From: Burkholderiales bacterium
Lineage (GTDB): Bacteria; Pseudomonadota; Gammaproteobacteria; Burkholderiales; Burkholderiaceae_C
Assembly (NCBI GenBank): GCA_003241965.1
Contig: QBMB01000001.1
Location: 188,749 to 231,067 of the forward strand
Reading direction: 5' to 3'
DNA: 42,319 nt
Shown here: piece after piece, positions 7,421 to 16,309 of the stretch
Layout: every line of letters starts with the position of its first letter
Position numbering within the stretch: the first letter of the stretch is position 1
Program-made: the position numbers and the translations under genes
Notes under the pieces: model-generated
What the model was told of the DNA's origin: nothing
Seen by the model: the letters and a program-made list of their open reading frames with translations, nothing else
Database searches by the model: none

Positions 7421-9202
7421 ATGAAAAAAATAACCCTTCGTATTGGCAGCGCCTCGGGCTTCTGGGGCGACTCCGAGTTCGCCGCCGCCCAACTGGTGCA
7501 GCGCGGCAACATCGACGTCCTGGTGTTCGACTACTTGGCCGAAATCACCATGTCGCTGCTCAGCCGCGCCAAGGCCAAAGACCCGGCACAGGGCTATGCA
7601 CCGGATTTCGTGACCACCCTCCAGCCCCTGATGAAGGAACTGAAGTCGCGCGGCATCAAGGTCATTGCCAACGCGGGCGGTGTCAACCCGTCTGCCTGTC
7701 GCGCTGCGCTGGTGGCTGCAGCCCAGGCCGAAGGTGTCGATCTGAACATCGCCGCCGTGCTGGGCGACGACCTGATGCCCCAGGTTGAGGCCCTGCGCTC
7801 GGCCAACATCCAAGAGATGTTCGCGGGCAGCCCCTTTCCACAAAAAGTCATGAGCGCCAACGCCTATCTGGGCGCCTTCCCGATCGCCGCGGCGCTCGAT
7901 GCCGGCGCCGACGTCGTGGTCACTGGCCGCTGCGTCGACAGCGCGGTCACACTGGCGCCGCTTATCCATGCCTTTGGCTGGACCGCCGCCGACCACGATC
8001 TGCTCGCGCAGGGCAGCCTGGCTGGTCACCTGATCGAGTGCGGCACGCAGGCCACCGGCGGCAACTACACTGACTGGGATTCGGTGCCGGGCTGGGACGA
8101 CATGGGCTTTCCCATCGCCGAGTGCCGCGCCGACGGCAGCTTCGTCATCACCAAGCCCGAAGGCACTGGCGGGCTGGTCTGCCACTCCACGGTGGGCGAG
8201 CAGATGCTCTATGAAATCGGCGACCCGCGCGCCTACATCCTGCCCGATGTGGTGTGCGACTTCACCAGCGTCACGCTGACGCAGATCGGCCCCGACCGCG
8301 TCGAGGTCAAGGGCGCGCGCGGCCTCCCGCCGACCGATCAGGCCAAAGTCAGCGTCACCTACGCCGACGGCTTTCGGGCCATGAGCTTGTTCATGATCGG
8401 CGGCATCAATGCCGGCGCCAAGGGGCAGCGCGTCGGCGCCGCAATGCTGGCGCGCATGCGGCGACACTATGCACAGCGCGGTTGGCCCGACTTCACCGAA
8501 ACTTGTGTCGAGGCCATCGGCGCTGAAGACACCTACGGCCCCCACGCTCGGCCCGATGCGCGCGAAGTGATGCTCAAGGTCGGCGTGCGCCACCCGGTCA
8601 AGGACGCACTCGAACTGTTTTCGCGCGAAGTGGCGCCGATGGCCCTGATGTCGGCCCCGGCCATCACGGGCTTCACCGGTGGTCGACCCAAGGTGCAACC
8701 GGTGGTTCGGCTGTTTTCCTGCCTGATCCCCAAGACCCAGCTGGCCGCGAGCATCGACATGGGCGACAAGACCGTGGCGGCACCGCCATGGCACGGCCAG
8801 GCGTTTGATCCGGCGACCCTGCCCCAGGTCGGCGGCCCGCTGCCTGCCGCCGACGCCTATGCGCGCGGCACGCGCATAGTGCCGCTGGTGAAGCTGGCCT
8901 GGGGCCGCAGCGGCGACAAGGGCGACGCCGCCAACATCGGCGTCCTGGCGCGTCAACCCGGCTACCTGCCTTTCATCCGCGCCGCCCTGACCGAGCAGGC
9001 CGTGGCGGCCTGGTTCGCCCACCTCGTCAAGGGCAGCGTGCAGCGCTTTGACCTGCCCGGCACGCACGCGCTGAACTTTCTGATGCACGAAGCCCTGGGC
9101 GGCGGCGGCATCGCTTCGGTTCGCATGGACTCGCAGGGCAAAGCCTTTGCGCAGATGCTGCTCGATTTTCCAGTCCCGATCCCAGCCGACTTGGCACTTT
9201 GA
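7421..9202 (+). CDS. AtuA-family (DUF1446) acyclic terpene/acyl-CoA utilisation protein
   Basis: 593 aa. The N-terminal ~450 residues match the AtuA/DUF1446 family, which occurs in citronellol/geraniol (atu) and related branched acyl-CoA clusters. Visible segments are GSASGFWGDSEF at the start, the glycine-rich NAGGVNPSACR and VVTGRCVDSA. The last ~100 residues form the separate AtuA-like C-terminal domain with LAWGRSGDKGDAANIG, so the gene is a natural fusion of two parts that are split in some genomes. The biochemical reaction is not firmly established for the family. ATG 7421 follows GGAGA. It supports assignment of the cluster to terpenoid-like or branched acyl-CoA breakdown. Confidence 0.9.
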   Translation: MKKITLRIGSASGFWGDSEFAAAQLVQRGNIDVLVFDYLAEITMSLLSRAKAKDPAQGYAPDFVTTLQPLMKELKSRGIKVIANAGGVNPSACRAALVAAAQAEGVDLNIAAVLGDDLMPQVEALRSANIQEMFAGSPFPQKVMSANAYLGAFPIAAALDAGADVVVTGRCVDSAVTLAPLIHAFGWTAADHDLLAQGSLAGHLIECGTQATGGNYTDWDSVPGWDDMGFPIAECRADGSFVITKPEGTGGLVCHSTVGEQMLYEIGDPRAYILPDVVCDFTSVTLTQIGPDRVEVKGARGLPPTDQAKVSVTYADGFRAMSLFMIGGINAGAKGQRVGAAMLARMRRHYAQRGWPDFTETCVEAIGAEDTYGPHARPDAREVMLKVGVRHPVKDALELFSREVAPMALMSAPAITGFTGGRPKVQPVVRLFSCLIPKTQLAASIDMGDKTVAAPPWHGQAFDPATLPQVGGPLPAADAYARGTRIVPLVKLAWGRSGDKGDAANIGVLARQPGYLPFIRAALTEQAVAAWFAHLVKGSVQRFDLPGTHALNFLMHEALGGGGIASVRMDSQGKAFAQMLLDFPVPIPADLAL

Positions 9203-9245
9203 CAACTTTCGCCCCTGCCCCCAATCCAAGACAGAGAAATACACC

Positions 9246-10439
9246 ATGAACACCTCGGCCACTACCGCGATAGCCAACACGGCTTCCACCGCCTTGAGCG
9301 CGCGTATCCGCGACGTGCAGGAAGCCACCCGCGGCGTCACCACCCTGTACCCGCGCAGCTACATCCTCCAGTGCATCAAGGAAGATCGCTTCCCCGACGA
9401 GCTGTGGCAAAAGCTCGGCGAGTTCGGCCTGCTCGGCCTGTCCGTCCCGGAAGAGTATGGCGGCTCCGGAGGCGGCGTACTGGAGATCACCGCGCTCAAT
9501 GAAGCGCTGGCTTTGGCCGGCGTGCCCACGCTGTTCCTGGTCGTCACAGGGCTGGGCCGGGTACCGATCATGCGCCACGGCACACCCGAGCAGATCAGGA
9601 AATACGTCACGCCGACTTGCACCGGCGAGAAGAAGTTGTGTTTTGCCATCACCGAGCCCAATGCCGGCACCAACAGCTTTGCCATGACCACACTGGCCAC
9701 ACCGGACGGCGATGGCTGGGTGCTCAATGGCCAAAAGGTCTTCATTTCTGGCGCGCGCGATGCCGACTACATGCTGGTGATCGCACGCACCACCAAGGCA
9801 GGCGAGGTGAAGCATCGCACCGACGGCATCTCGCTGTTCGTGCTTGACATGAAAACGCCCGGAATCCAGCTGACGCAACTCAACATCCAGGTCGAAACCG
9901 CCGAGCGCCAGTACATGGTGTTCTTTGACAACGTCAAGCTGCCCGCCGACGCACTGATCGGCGAAGCCGGCAAGGGCGCCAAGCTGATGTTCGAAGGCCT
10001 GAACTCGGAGCGCCTGCTGGCCGCTGGAGCCGCAATCGGCTTGGGCGACTATGCGCTGGCCAAGGCGGTAGCCTATTCGAAGGAGCGTAAGCCCTTCGGC
10101 AAGCCAATTGGCTCCTACCAGGCACTGCAGCACCGTATGGCGCAGGCCAAGGCGCAGATCGAGGCAGCGCGGCTGATGACCTACAACGCCGCCGAGCGCT
10201 TCGACGCCGGCGAGGATGCTGGTGCCCACGCCAACATGGCCAAGCTGCTGGGCTCGCAAGCGGCGGTGGCCGCCGTAGAGGCCGCGCTGCAAACCCACGG
10301 CGGCTACGGATTCGACCGCGACTACGACATCATCACGTTGTGGCCCATGGTGCGCCTGCTGGAAATCGCGCCCATCAACAACGAGATGCTGCTCAACTAC
10401 ATCGGCGAACATGTATTGGGCTTGCCTAAGTCATACTGA
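9246..10439 (+). CDS. Acyl-CoA dehydrogenase (third of the cluster)
   Basis: 397 aa. It has CFAITEPNAGTNSF in the middle domain, NGQKVFISGARDADY, the FEGLNSERLLAAG helix that may supply the catalytic Glu, and the C-terminal QTHGGYGFDRDYDI motif. These are the features of an active short-branched-chain-type acyl-CoA dehydrogenase. It is unlike the two dehydrogenases at the start of the cluster and may act on a different intermediate. In atu clusters the equivalent enzyme is citronellyl-CoA dehydrogenase (AtuD), but the sequence alone does not prove that. ATG 9246 begins 43 bp after the AtuA-family gene, and the gene is the last obvious enzyme of the operon. Confidence 0.92.
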   Translation: MNTSATTAIANTASTALSARIRDVQEATRGVTTLYPRSYILQCIKEDRFPDELWQKLGEFGLLGLSVPEEYGGSGGGVLEITALNEALALAGVPTLFLVVTGLGRVPIMRHGTPEQIRKYVTPTCTGEKKLCFAITEPNAGTNSFAMTTLATPDGDGWVLNGQKVFISGARDADYMLVIARTTKAGEVKHRTDGISLFVLDMKTPGIQLTQLNIQVETAERQYMVFFDNVKLPADALIGEAGKGAKLMFEGLNSERLLAAGAAIGLGDYALAKAVAYSKERKPFGKPIGSYQALQHRMAQAKAQIEAARLMTYNAAERFDAGEDAGAHANMAKLLGSQAAVAAVEAALQTHGGYGFDRDYDIITLWPMVRLLEIAPINNEMLLNYIGEHVLGLPKSY

Positions 10440-10580
10440 GCCGATGGCCGTCATCCCCGGTACCGACCACCCAGACCGAGACCGATGTTCGCAATACGGT
10501 CGAGGCCTCCGTCCGCCGTTTTCGGGGTCGTCTGAGCTTTCGACCCGACATCATTGGCAGGCCTCGCTACTCGTTTTCGG

Positions 10581-11330
10581 ATGATGTGTGCCGTGCGCTC
10601 CCTCCCCACTTTCGAAGCAGCCAAGCGGCCGCGAGGCCGCCCACGCAAGACGCCGCAGGAGCGAAATGAAGGCAATCGCCGCCAAGATGTCGTCAAGGCC
10701 GCGGCCAAACTGTTTCGACGCTACGGCTTCAACGGCACGAGCACGCGCGACATCGCCTGCGCCGTCGGCATGCATTCCGGATCACTGTTTTGTCACTTCA
10801 AAAGCAAGGATGCGCTATTGCATGAAGTGATTCAGGAAGGCATGCGCAGCGCGATGGCGCGCCAGATGATCGTGCTACTTGCCGAGCATGACGCTGTGAC
10901 CACGCTGCGGCAATTGATCCGATCGCATTTCGAAACGATTCTGGGACCAAACAGCGACTTCATGCATGTGGTGCTCTACGAGTCGCGCTACCTCAATGCT
11001 ATGCAACACAAAGTCATCGCGAAGCTGCAAGGTGAATACGAAGCGACATGGACGTCCGTGCTCCAAGAGCTCTCGCTGACTGGCTGCTTGCAGGTCGAGG
11101 TTCCGGTTGCGCGCCATTTGATCTTTGGTGTGCTGAACGGGTCAGCGCAGTGGTTCAAGTCTGAAATGGGAATCTCGATTGATGACCTGACCGACGCAGT
11201 GGTGGCCCTGTGCATACACGTCCCCCCGGCAAAGCCGGACTTGATGTTGAACGCGCCTTTGGGCGTCAGGCGGTGTATCCGGACGACGCCAACACCGTGG
11301 CCGATCTGCCCAGCCAGGCCGAACTCGTGA
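10581..11330 (+). CDS. TetR/AcrR-family regulator with run-on C-terminus
   Basis: 249 aa from ATG 10581; a TTG at 10554 is an alternative start and neither has a strong ribosome site. An AT-hook-like basic segment RPRGRPRK precedes the TetR helix-turn-helix (VVKAAAKLFRRYGFNGTST, then SGSLFCHFKSKDALL). It probably represses the catabolic operon upstream in response to an acyl-CoA ligand; that is inference from position. The final ~35 residues (from about PPAKPDLM) are proline/arginine-rich. They read across the remains of a glycerophosphodiesterase gene in another frame, so the original C-terminus was probably replaced by a deletion or recombination near 11215-11245. Confidence 0.8.
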   Translation: MMCAVRSLPTFEAAKRPRGRPRKTPQERNEGNRRQDVVKAAAKLFRRYGFNGTSTRDIACAVGMHSGSLFCHFKSKDALLHEVIQEGMRSAMARQMIVLLAEHDAVTTLRQLIRSHFETILGPNSDFMHVVLYESRYLNAMQHKVIAKLQGEYEATWTSVLQELSLTGCLQVEVPVARHLIFGVLNGSAQWFKSEMGISIDDLTDAVVALCIHVPPAKPDLMLNAPLGVRRCIRTTPTPWPICPARPNS

Positions 11331-11659
11331 AGTACAAGAGCCAGGGCATCAACATCATGGCGCCGCCGGTCTTCGCCCTGCTGAGCACCGACACTTCAGA
11401 GTGGATCGCGCCCTCGCAGTACGCGCGAAACGCCCGCTCGGCCGGTCTGGACATCATTGCCTGGACCCTGGAGCGCTCGGGTCTGCTGGCCGATGGCGAC
11501 AACGGCCTGTATTACCAGACGTTCGATTCGGCCATCAAGACCTAAGGCGACATGATGCGTGTGCTCGACGTGCTCGTCCGCGAGGCGGGTGTGATTGGCG
11601 TTTTCTCGGACTGGCCAGCCACGACTACGTCCTACGCGAACTACTCCAATCAGCGGTAG
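11240..11659 (+). pseudogene. Glycerophosphodiester phosphodiesterase, broken C-terminal fragment
   Basis: The frame read from 11210 matches the C-terminus of Burkholderiales GDPD enzymes: KSQGINIMAPPVFALL, then SAGLDIIAWTLERSGLLAD and YYQTFDSAIKT. A TAA stop at 11543-11545 interrupts it. The same frame then continues with [15 protein letters not shown] and [15 protein letters not shown] to a TAG at 11657-11659, exactly the expected family ending. The 5' two-thirds of the gene is missing and replaced by the TetR gene. It is therefore a double-damaged relic (5' deletion plus internal stop) and marks an old recombination boundary at the end of the catabolic cluster. Confidence 0.8.
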
Positions 11660-11935
11660 TCTTCATTGGCGCCCGGCGTTCTTCTCCATGGCGGAGATAC
11701 GGCATGACTGTCGGCCGCAACCACCACAACAAGGTGGAGACAAGAAGATCGCGCCATGACACTACCTGAAAGCGAGTCACAGTCGTAGAGCCGAACAGCG
11801 CAGAAGGTGTTCCACTTGACGTCGCTGGGTCGCGCTGATCCTGCCGATCATGTGAATGTCGCGAACGGTTCAGCTCAGCTGAAGCAGCGAATTTCGCTTG
11901 GTCCTGGGGCCTGTTTGTAAAGCCGCACATAAGAA
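11660..11935. other. Intergenic stretch without a recognisable gene
   Basis: Between the GDPD relic and the GST operon promoter no reading frame looks coding and no family is recognisable. Short ORFs such as the one starting at 11704 have no homology I can name. It may be further debris of the recombined boundary. Confidence 0.5.
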
Positions 11936-11963
11936 TTGACAACCTACTGATAGGTAGTACAAT
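11936..11963 (+). promoter_or_regulatory. Sigma70-type promoter with repeat in the spacer (GST operon)
   Basis: TTGACA at 11936-11941 (perfect -35) and TACAAT at 11958-11963 (-10) are separated by 16 bp. The spacer contains CTAC-TGATAG-GTAG, a short inverted repeat (11944-11957) of the kind bound by TetR regulators. The last gene of the operon encodes a TetR protein, so autoregulation by binding between -35 and -10 is a simple reading. Transcription would start around 11970, giving a ~27-nt leader before the GST start at 11997. Confidence 0.7.
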
Positions 11964-11996
11964 GGCGCGTTACAAAAATCGTCAATAGAACACTCA

Positions 11997-12617
11997 ATGA
12001 AAATCTACGACATCAAAGGCTTTCCAAACCCACTGCGAGTCCGCATCGCTCTGGCAGAAAAGGATGCAACGGACAAGGTTGAATTCGTCCCAGTGGATGT
12101 GATGAGCGGCGAGCACCGCTGCGATGCTTTCAAAGCGAAAAATCCGGATGCTACCGTGCCCCTGCTGGAGCTTGACGACGGCACCTGTATCGCCCAGTGC
12201 AACGCCATCACTGAATATATCGATGGCGTTTTCGATGGTCCTTCCCTAACCGGCGCAACCCCAAAGGAGCGTGCCCGCATCACGATGATGAATCTGCGGG
12301 CAGAAAACGGTTTGATGAACGCGGTCGGCGCCTATTTCCATCACGCTACTCCCGGCCTTGGTCCGGATCTGGAGACCTGGCAATGCGCCGAATGGGGCAA
12401 CAAGCAGAGGGAAGTTGCTAGCGCTACCATGGCCTATCTGGATAGCGTTCTGTCGGAAAATGAGTTTCTCGCAGGCGACAACTTCTCTATCGCTGACATC
12501 ACTGCCTTTGCGGGTCTGGCGTTTGCGGATTTCGCCAAGGTTGAAATCCCCGAGTCCCTGGTCAATCTCCATGCTTGGCGTGCAAAGGTTGCAGCCCGTC
12601 CTTCGATTGCCGGTTAA
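11997..12617 (+). CDS. Glutathione S-transferase family protein
   Basis: 206 aa: an N-terminal thioredoxin-like domain ([19 protein letters not shown], cis-proline region [11 protein letters not shown], then the glutathione-binding [11 protein letters not shown]) and a C-terminal all-helical domain ([15 protein letters not shown], the conserved N-capping box and helix). Such enzymes conjugate or reduce electrophiles with glutathione. It is first in a four-gene operon with a cupin, a flavoprotein and a TetR regulator, suggesting response to a reactive compound. Base composition is visibly less GC-rich than the acyl-CoA cluster, consistent with separate acquisition. Confidence 0.88.
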   Translation: MKIYDIKGFPNPLRVRIALAEKDATDKVEFVPVDVMSGEHRCDAFKAKNPDATVPLLELDDGTCIAQCNAITEYIDGVFDGPSLTGATPKERARITMMNLRAENGLMNAVGAYFHHATPGLGPDLETWQCAEWGNKQREVASATMAYLDSVLSENEFLAGDNFSIADITAFAGLAFADFAKVEIPESLVNLHAWRAKVAARPSIAG

Positions 12618-12658
12618 TGCGCGATCTCCGGGTTGTAGGGGTCAAAGGAGTGGGTTTC

Positions 12659-13327
12659 ATGGAGATCAACGCAGATTTTTCCAAGCGTGTTGTGGTGCAT
12701 TCGCGCGAGTTGGAATGGCGACCCTCGCCCATGAAGGGGGTAGAGCGGCGCATGCTGGACCGAATTGGGGGCGAAGTTGCCCGCGCCACGACCATCGTGC
12801 GGTATGCGCCGGACAGCAAGTTCTCGGCACATACCCATACGGGGGGCGAGGAGTTCATCGTGCTCGATGGAGTGTTTCAAGACGAGCACGGTGATTTTCC
12901 TGTCGGCACCTATGTGCGCAACCCCCCAACGACGTCCCATACGCCAGGCTCTGACGAGGGATGCACGATCTTTGTGAAATTATGGCAATTCGACATGGCG
13001 GATCGCACACAGTTTCGCAAGGACATGGAAGCCGAACTGGGCACCCCGGTGGATGGCATTGCCAGCGCAATGCTATATGAGGACCATCGTGAGACCGTCA
13101 CTTACAGCAGGCTTGAGGCGGGCGCAACTCTGAAGTCTGAGGTGTCCGGCGGGATAGAGCTGCTGGTGATAAACGGCGCTCTCACCGTGGAAGGCGAGAT
13201 ACTGGGAAAGCACACTTGGCTGCGCCTGCCCGAAGGCCAAAGCTTGTCCGCGATGGCGACGGGCGATGGCGCGAAAATCTGGATGAAGACAGGACACCTG
13301 CCATTTGCCAAAGCACCCGCTGCTTAG
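12659..13327 (+). CDS. ChrR-like double-cupin protein
   Basis: 222 aa. The first cupin carries metal-binding [14 protein letters not shown] followed by [11 protein letters not shown] second, less complete cupin half (residues ~140-220) lacks the histidine cluster. The fold matches the cupin domain of the anti-sigma factor ChrR, but the N-terminal zinc anti-sigma domain is absent, so this is a free-standing cupin. ATG 12659 has a clear AAAGGAG site; in-frame upstream ATGs lie in the GST gene. It probably binds a metal and either senses or detoxifies a reactive species; no reaction can be assigned. Confidence 0.82.
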   Translation: MEINADFSKRVVVHSRELEWRPSPMKGVERRMLDRIGGEVARATTIVRYAPDSKFSAHTHTGGEEFIVLDGVFQDEHGDFPVGTYVRNPPTTSHTPGSDEGCTIFVKLWQFDMADRTQFRKDMEAELGTPVDGIASAMLYEDHRETVTYSRLEAGATLKSEVSGGIELLVINGALTVEGEILGKHTWLRLPEGQSLSAMATGDGAKIWMKTGHLPFAKAPAA

Positions 13328-13457
13328 CCATGGCTACGGCAGATTCCCCGGCAGAGCTTACAGCACCACCGCTACCGACCCGCGGGTGTCTATCGTGACG
13401 ACTGTGTGGCCAACAAAGACGAATCGGTTGTCCTTCGCTGGCGAGGTGTCTTGAGCG

Positions 13458-14519
13458 ATGCTGACCGATACCCTGATCATCGGTGGTGGCCTGTCCGGGC
13501 TGGCCTTGGCTGCAAAGCTTGCTGCACAAGGCCGCGATTTCCTTTTGGTCGAGGCGCGTGACCGCTTGGGCGGTCGCATCCTGACCGTGCGCGAGGGTGC
13601 CGCTCATTTTGATCTGGGTCCCACGTGGTTTTGGCCAGGACAACCCAGGATCGCAGCGCTCACCGAACGCTTAGGGCTGTCCCGGTTCGATCAGTTCTGT
13701 CAGGGCGATGTGATCTTCGAGAATGAGCAGGGCCGTGTTCATCGTGGACGAGGGTATGCCTCAATGCAGGGGGCCTGGCGGCTGGAGGGGGGGTTGGGCG
13801 CCTTGATCGCGGCCCTTGAGAATGAGGTTCCGGCGCAACGACGCCGTGTTTCGACAACGATCCGTATGCTAACCCGGGCAGCACCGGGGATCATCGCAAC
13901 GTCTGAGGATGGCGTGAGCATCCAGGCACGGCGGGTGGTTCTGGCCCTGCCCCCGCGCATGGCCGTAAGAATGTCCTTTACGCCGACGCTGCCAATCGCT
14001 GCGTTGACAGAGCTGGAGGGAATCGCAACCTGGATGGCAGGCCATGCCAAGGCCGTGGCTGTCTATGATCGGCCTTTTTGGCTTGAGGCTGGCCTTTCCG
14101 GTGATGCCATGAGTCGTCATGGTCCGGTGGTCGAAATCCATGATGCCAGCCCGGCCTCAGGCGGGCCTTATGCCCTTTTCGGGTTCATCGGCGTGCCGCC
14201 CAGGGCGCGATCCGACCAACAGGCCCTGCGCCGACAGATACAGGCCCAGTTGATCCGTCTGTTCGGACCAGAAGCCGCCACACCAAGTATTCTGTGTCTC
14301 AAGGACTGGGCTTATGACCGCTTGACAGCGACCGAACTGGACGCACAGGCGCCACATGTCAACTCGCAATACGGTTTGCCCCGCGTTCTCAATGGACTTT
14401 GGGATGGCGATTTGATCCTTGCCGGGACCGAGGTGGCGCCTAAATTCGGAGGATACCTTGAGGGGGCGCTGGAAGCATCGGAGCTGGCGCTGGCAAACCT
14501 AGGACACATAGAAAGGTGA
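13458..14519 (+). CDS. FAD-dependent amine-oxidase-like oxidoreductase
   Basis: 353 aa. The N-terminal Rossmann motif IIGGGLSGLALAAKLAAQG, followed by VEARDRLGGRI, is the classic dinucleotide-binding and GG signature of flavin monoamine oxidase/protoporphyrinogen oxidase-like proteins. The C-terminal FAD-binding segment (LILAGTEVAPKFGGYLEGALEAS) is also present. It is shorter than typical amine oxidases (~450 aa). The substrate is unknown. The stop is one base before the downstream TetR start, so the two are translationally coupled; a 130-bp gap separates it from the cupin gene. Confidence 0.85.
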   Translation: MLTDTLIIGGGLSGLALAAKLAAQGRDFLLVEARDRLGGRILTVREGAAHFDLGPTWFWPGQPRIAALTERLGLSRFDQFCQGDVIFENEQGRVHRGRGYASMQGAWRLEGGLGALIAALENEVPAQRRRVSTTIRMLTRAAPGIIATSEDGVSIQARRVVLALPPRMAVRMSFTPTLPIAALTELEGIATWMAGHAKAVAVYDRPFWLEAGLSGDAMSRHGPVVEIHDASPASGGPYALFGFIGVPPRARSDQQALRRQIQAQLIRLFGPEAATPSILCLKDWAYDRLTATELDAQAPHVNSQYGLPRVLNGLWDGDLILAGTEVAPKFGGYLEGALEASELALANLGHIER

Positions 14520-14520
14520 A

Positions 14521-15093
14521 ATGACAACGAACAGAGACACCAGAGTCGCCCTGATGGATTTTGCTGAACACGCAGCCCGGTCACGGGGTTTCGACGGCTT
14601 CAGCTATGGCGATATGGCAGAGGCGATCGGCATTCGAAAAGCGTCGATCCACCACCATTTTCCGACCAAGGCCAATCTTTCCGAAGCATTGATCGAGCGA
14701 TATCAGACCAACCTGCAGCATCGCCTGGCCGAGATCGAAGCAACCCACGCCACCGCCGGTGCACGCCTCAAGGCCCTGATTGCCCTGTACCGAGCAGCCC
14801 TGGATGATGGCCGCACCGTTTGTCTGTGCGTTGCCTTTTCAACCAGCCGGGAAAGCTTGTCTGAAGTGGTCATCGCCAAAGTCAGCGCCGTCCGCGCAAT
14901 GATCCTGCAATGGATCACTGCGACGTTCGAACTCGGCCAAAGGGACGGGTCCATATCGGCAATCCTTGATCCGGCATACGAGGCGCCCGCGACCCTGGCC
15001 ATGCTGGAAGGTGCCCATCTCGCAGCGCGTACTGAAGAGGACCTTGTTGCGTTTGACGTCGCAACCCGACTGCTGAACGCCCGTTGTCAGTAG
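14521..15093 (+). CDS. TetR/AcrR-family transcriptional regulator
   Basis: 190 aa. The N-terminal helix-turn-helix is clear (RGFDGFSYGDMAEAIGIRKASIHHHFPTK in continuous family alignment, residues ~22-50). The C-terminal ligand domain contains DDGRTVCLCVAF with two cysteines, which could sense an electrophile. A GAAAGG ribosome site overlaps the end of the flavoprotein gene. Position at the end of the operon and the repeat in its promoter suggest it represses the operon and itself. Confidence 0.88.
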   Translation: MTTNRDTRVALMDFAEHAARSRGFDGFSYGDMAEAIGIRKASIHHHFPTKANLSEALIERYQTNLQHRLAEIEATHATAGARLKALIALYRAALDDGRTVCLCVAFSTSRESLSEVVIAKVSAVRAMILQWITATFELGQRDGSISAILDPAYEAPATLAMLEGAHLAARTEEDLVAFDVATRLLNARCQ

Positions 15094-15147
15094 CTTTGGT
15101 CCAGTTCGTGCGCTTTTATTGGGCTACTCGCCCTCTTCCTTTAATTC

Positions 15148-15250
15148 TGACGTCTCCCCCGAATTCCGGACTTTTCAAAACTAGAGGCACGGTTGCTTTC
15201 CGGCAAGCCCGAAGGGGCGCAAGGAGAAGCAATGAAGAGGTCGAGATTTA
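15148..15250 (+). mobile_element. Probable IS3-family left-end remnant
   Basis: From TGA at 15148 the sequence resembles the left end of IS3-family elements (TGA, a C-rich run, then GAATTCCGGACTTTTCA). It continues to a GGAG ribosome site and ATG at 15232. The first codons there read MKRSRF, the usual start of IS407/IS2-type OrfA proteins. After six codons the reading changes abruptly into the copper ATPase gene of the opposite strand (junction ~15246-15250). No other part of the element remains. Identification rests on remembered end and OrfA signatures. Confidence 0.5.
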
Positions 15251-15963
15251 TCGCCTACATGGACATGGGCCAACGGCACGTCTTCCTCCTGCCCGTCGGG
15301 CTGGATGCGCCGCGCGGTCTTGGGCGCCAGCCCCAGCAGCGAGCGAATGGCCGCCGAGGTTTGCGCACGCGCCTTGAGTTCCAGCAGCTGGCCCAGCAAG
15401 GTGAGCGAGATGATCACCGCCGCCGCCTCGAAGTACACCGACACGCGCCCCATCGAAACGAACGAATCGGGAAACACCTGGGGCGCCACCGTGGCCACCA
15501 CGCTGTAGACAAACGCCGAACCCGTGCCCAGGCTGATGAGGATCCACATGTTGGGGCTGCGGTTCAGCACCGACTGTGCGCCCCGCACAAAAAACGGCCA
15601 GCCGGCCCACAGCACGATGGGCACGGTGAGCACGAGTTCGATCCAGCTCTGGGTCGCCATCTCGAACCAGCCGAAGCTGTGGCCGAACATCGCCAACACG
15701 GCCATCACCACCGTGAGCGGCAGGGTCCACCAGAAGCGGCGCTGGAAATCCAGCAGTTCGGGGTTCTCGGCCTCGTCCAGCGCCGGCATGACCGGCTCCA
15801 GCGACATACCGCATTTTGGACAGTTGCCCGGGTGGTCCTGGCGGATCTCCGGGTGCATCGGACAGGTGTAGACCGTGCCCTCCAGCGGAGATGTCACAGG
15901 TAGAGAGGCCGGCGCACCCGGGCCTCCAGCGTGACGGTGTTCGTGATGACGATGTGACTCCAT
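15181..15963 (-). pseudogene. Copper-type P1B ATPase, N-terminal fragment (3' truncated)
   Basis: Reading from ATG 15963, the protein has a His-rich start (MESHRHHEHRH) and a metal-binding zinc-ribbon-like domain with YTCPMHPEIRQ and CPKCGMSLEP. It continues into the first membrane helices of a Cu-transporting P1B ATPase ([31 protein letters not shown]). The actuator domain has barely begun (DVPLAHVHVGDK) when family similarity stops at ~15250, where an IS-like end joins. The remaining 20-odd residues to the stop at 15181 are foreign. The CPC channel motif, the DKTGT phosphorylation site and the ATP-binding domain are all missing, so it cannot pump metal. Confidence 0.85.
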
Positions 15964-16010
15964 GGCATGGCTCCAATCTTCAGGCTGGCTTTGCCAAGCC
16001 CGTGGTGGGG

Positions 16011-16298
16011 TCAACTGCAGCAGCAACCGCCCTTGGGCGCAGCTGGCGGTGGCGGACTGTCGGTTGCCTGACCCGACGGGGCGCCATTTGTGACCACCTC
16101 GCTTTCGTAGCGCCTTGCCGCCAATGCAGAAATCAGCTGCGATGGCGCCACGTTCGCCTCAGCTGTGACCCTCACACGGCCAGCTCGCAGATCCACTGCG
16201 ACGTCTTGCACACCGTCGATTGGAGCCAGGGCCGTCGTGACGCGCTGGACGCAGGCACCGCAGGTCATGCCCTGCACATCGAGATCGATGATGTTCAT
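16011..16298 (-). CDS. CopZ-like heavy-metal-associated (HMA) protein
   Basis: 95 aa. MTCGACVQRV at residues 11-20 is the CxxC copper-binding loop of the ferredoxin-like HMA fold. A Cys-rich tail (GGCCCS) ends the protein and could add metal ligands. It would be a cytoplasmic copper chaperone delivering Cu(I) to the ATPase encoded just downstream, which is now truncated. ATG 16298 is chosen because GGAG-like sequence precedes it and the HMA fold begins at once. The larger in-frame ORF to 16844 is read-through of the lipoprotein gene region. Confidence 0.9.
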   Translation of the reverse strand: MNIIDLDVQGMTCGACVQRVTTALAPIDGVQDVAVDLRAGRVRVTAEANVAPSQLISALAARRYESEVVTNGAPSGQATDSPPPPAAPKGGCCCS

Positions 16299-16309
16299 CG
16301 TGATCTCCT

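Noticed and set aside
7268..9343. 691-aa minus-strand ORF opposite the AtuA-family gene
   Set aside because: It is the antisense shadow of a clearly recognisable gene; Arg/His-rich low-complexity translation, no ribosome site.
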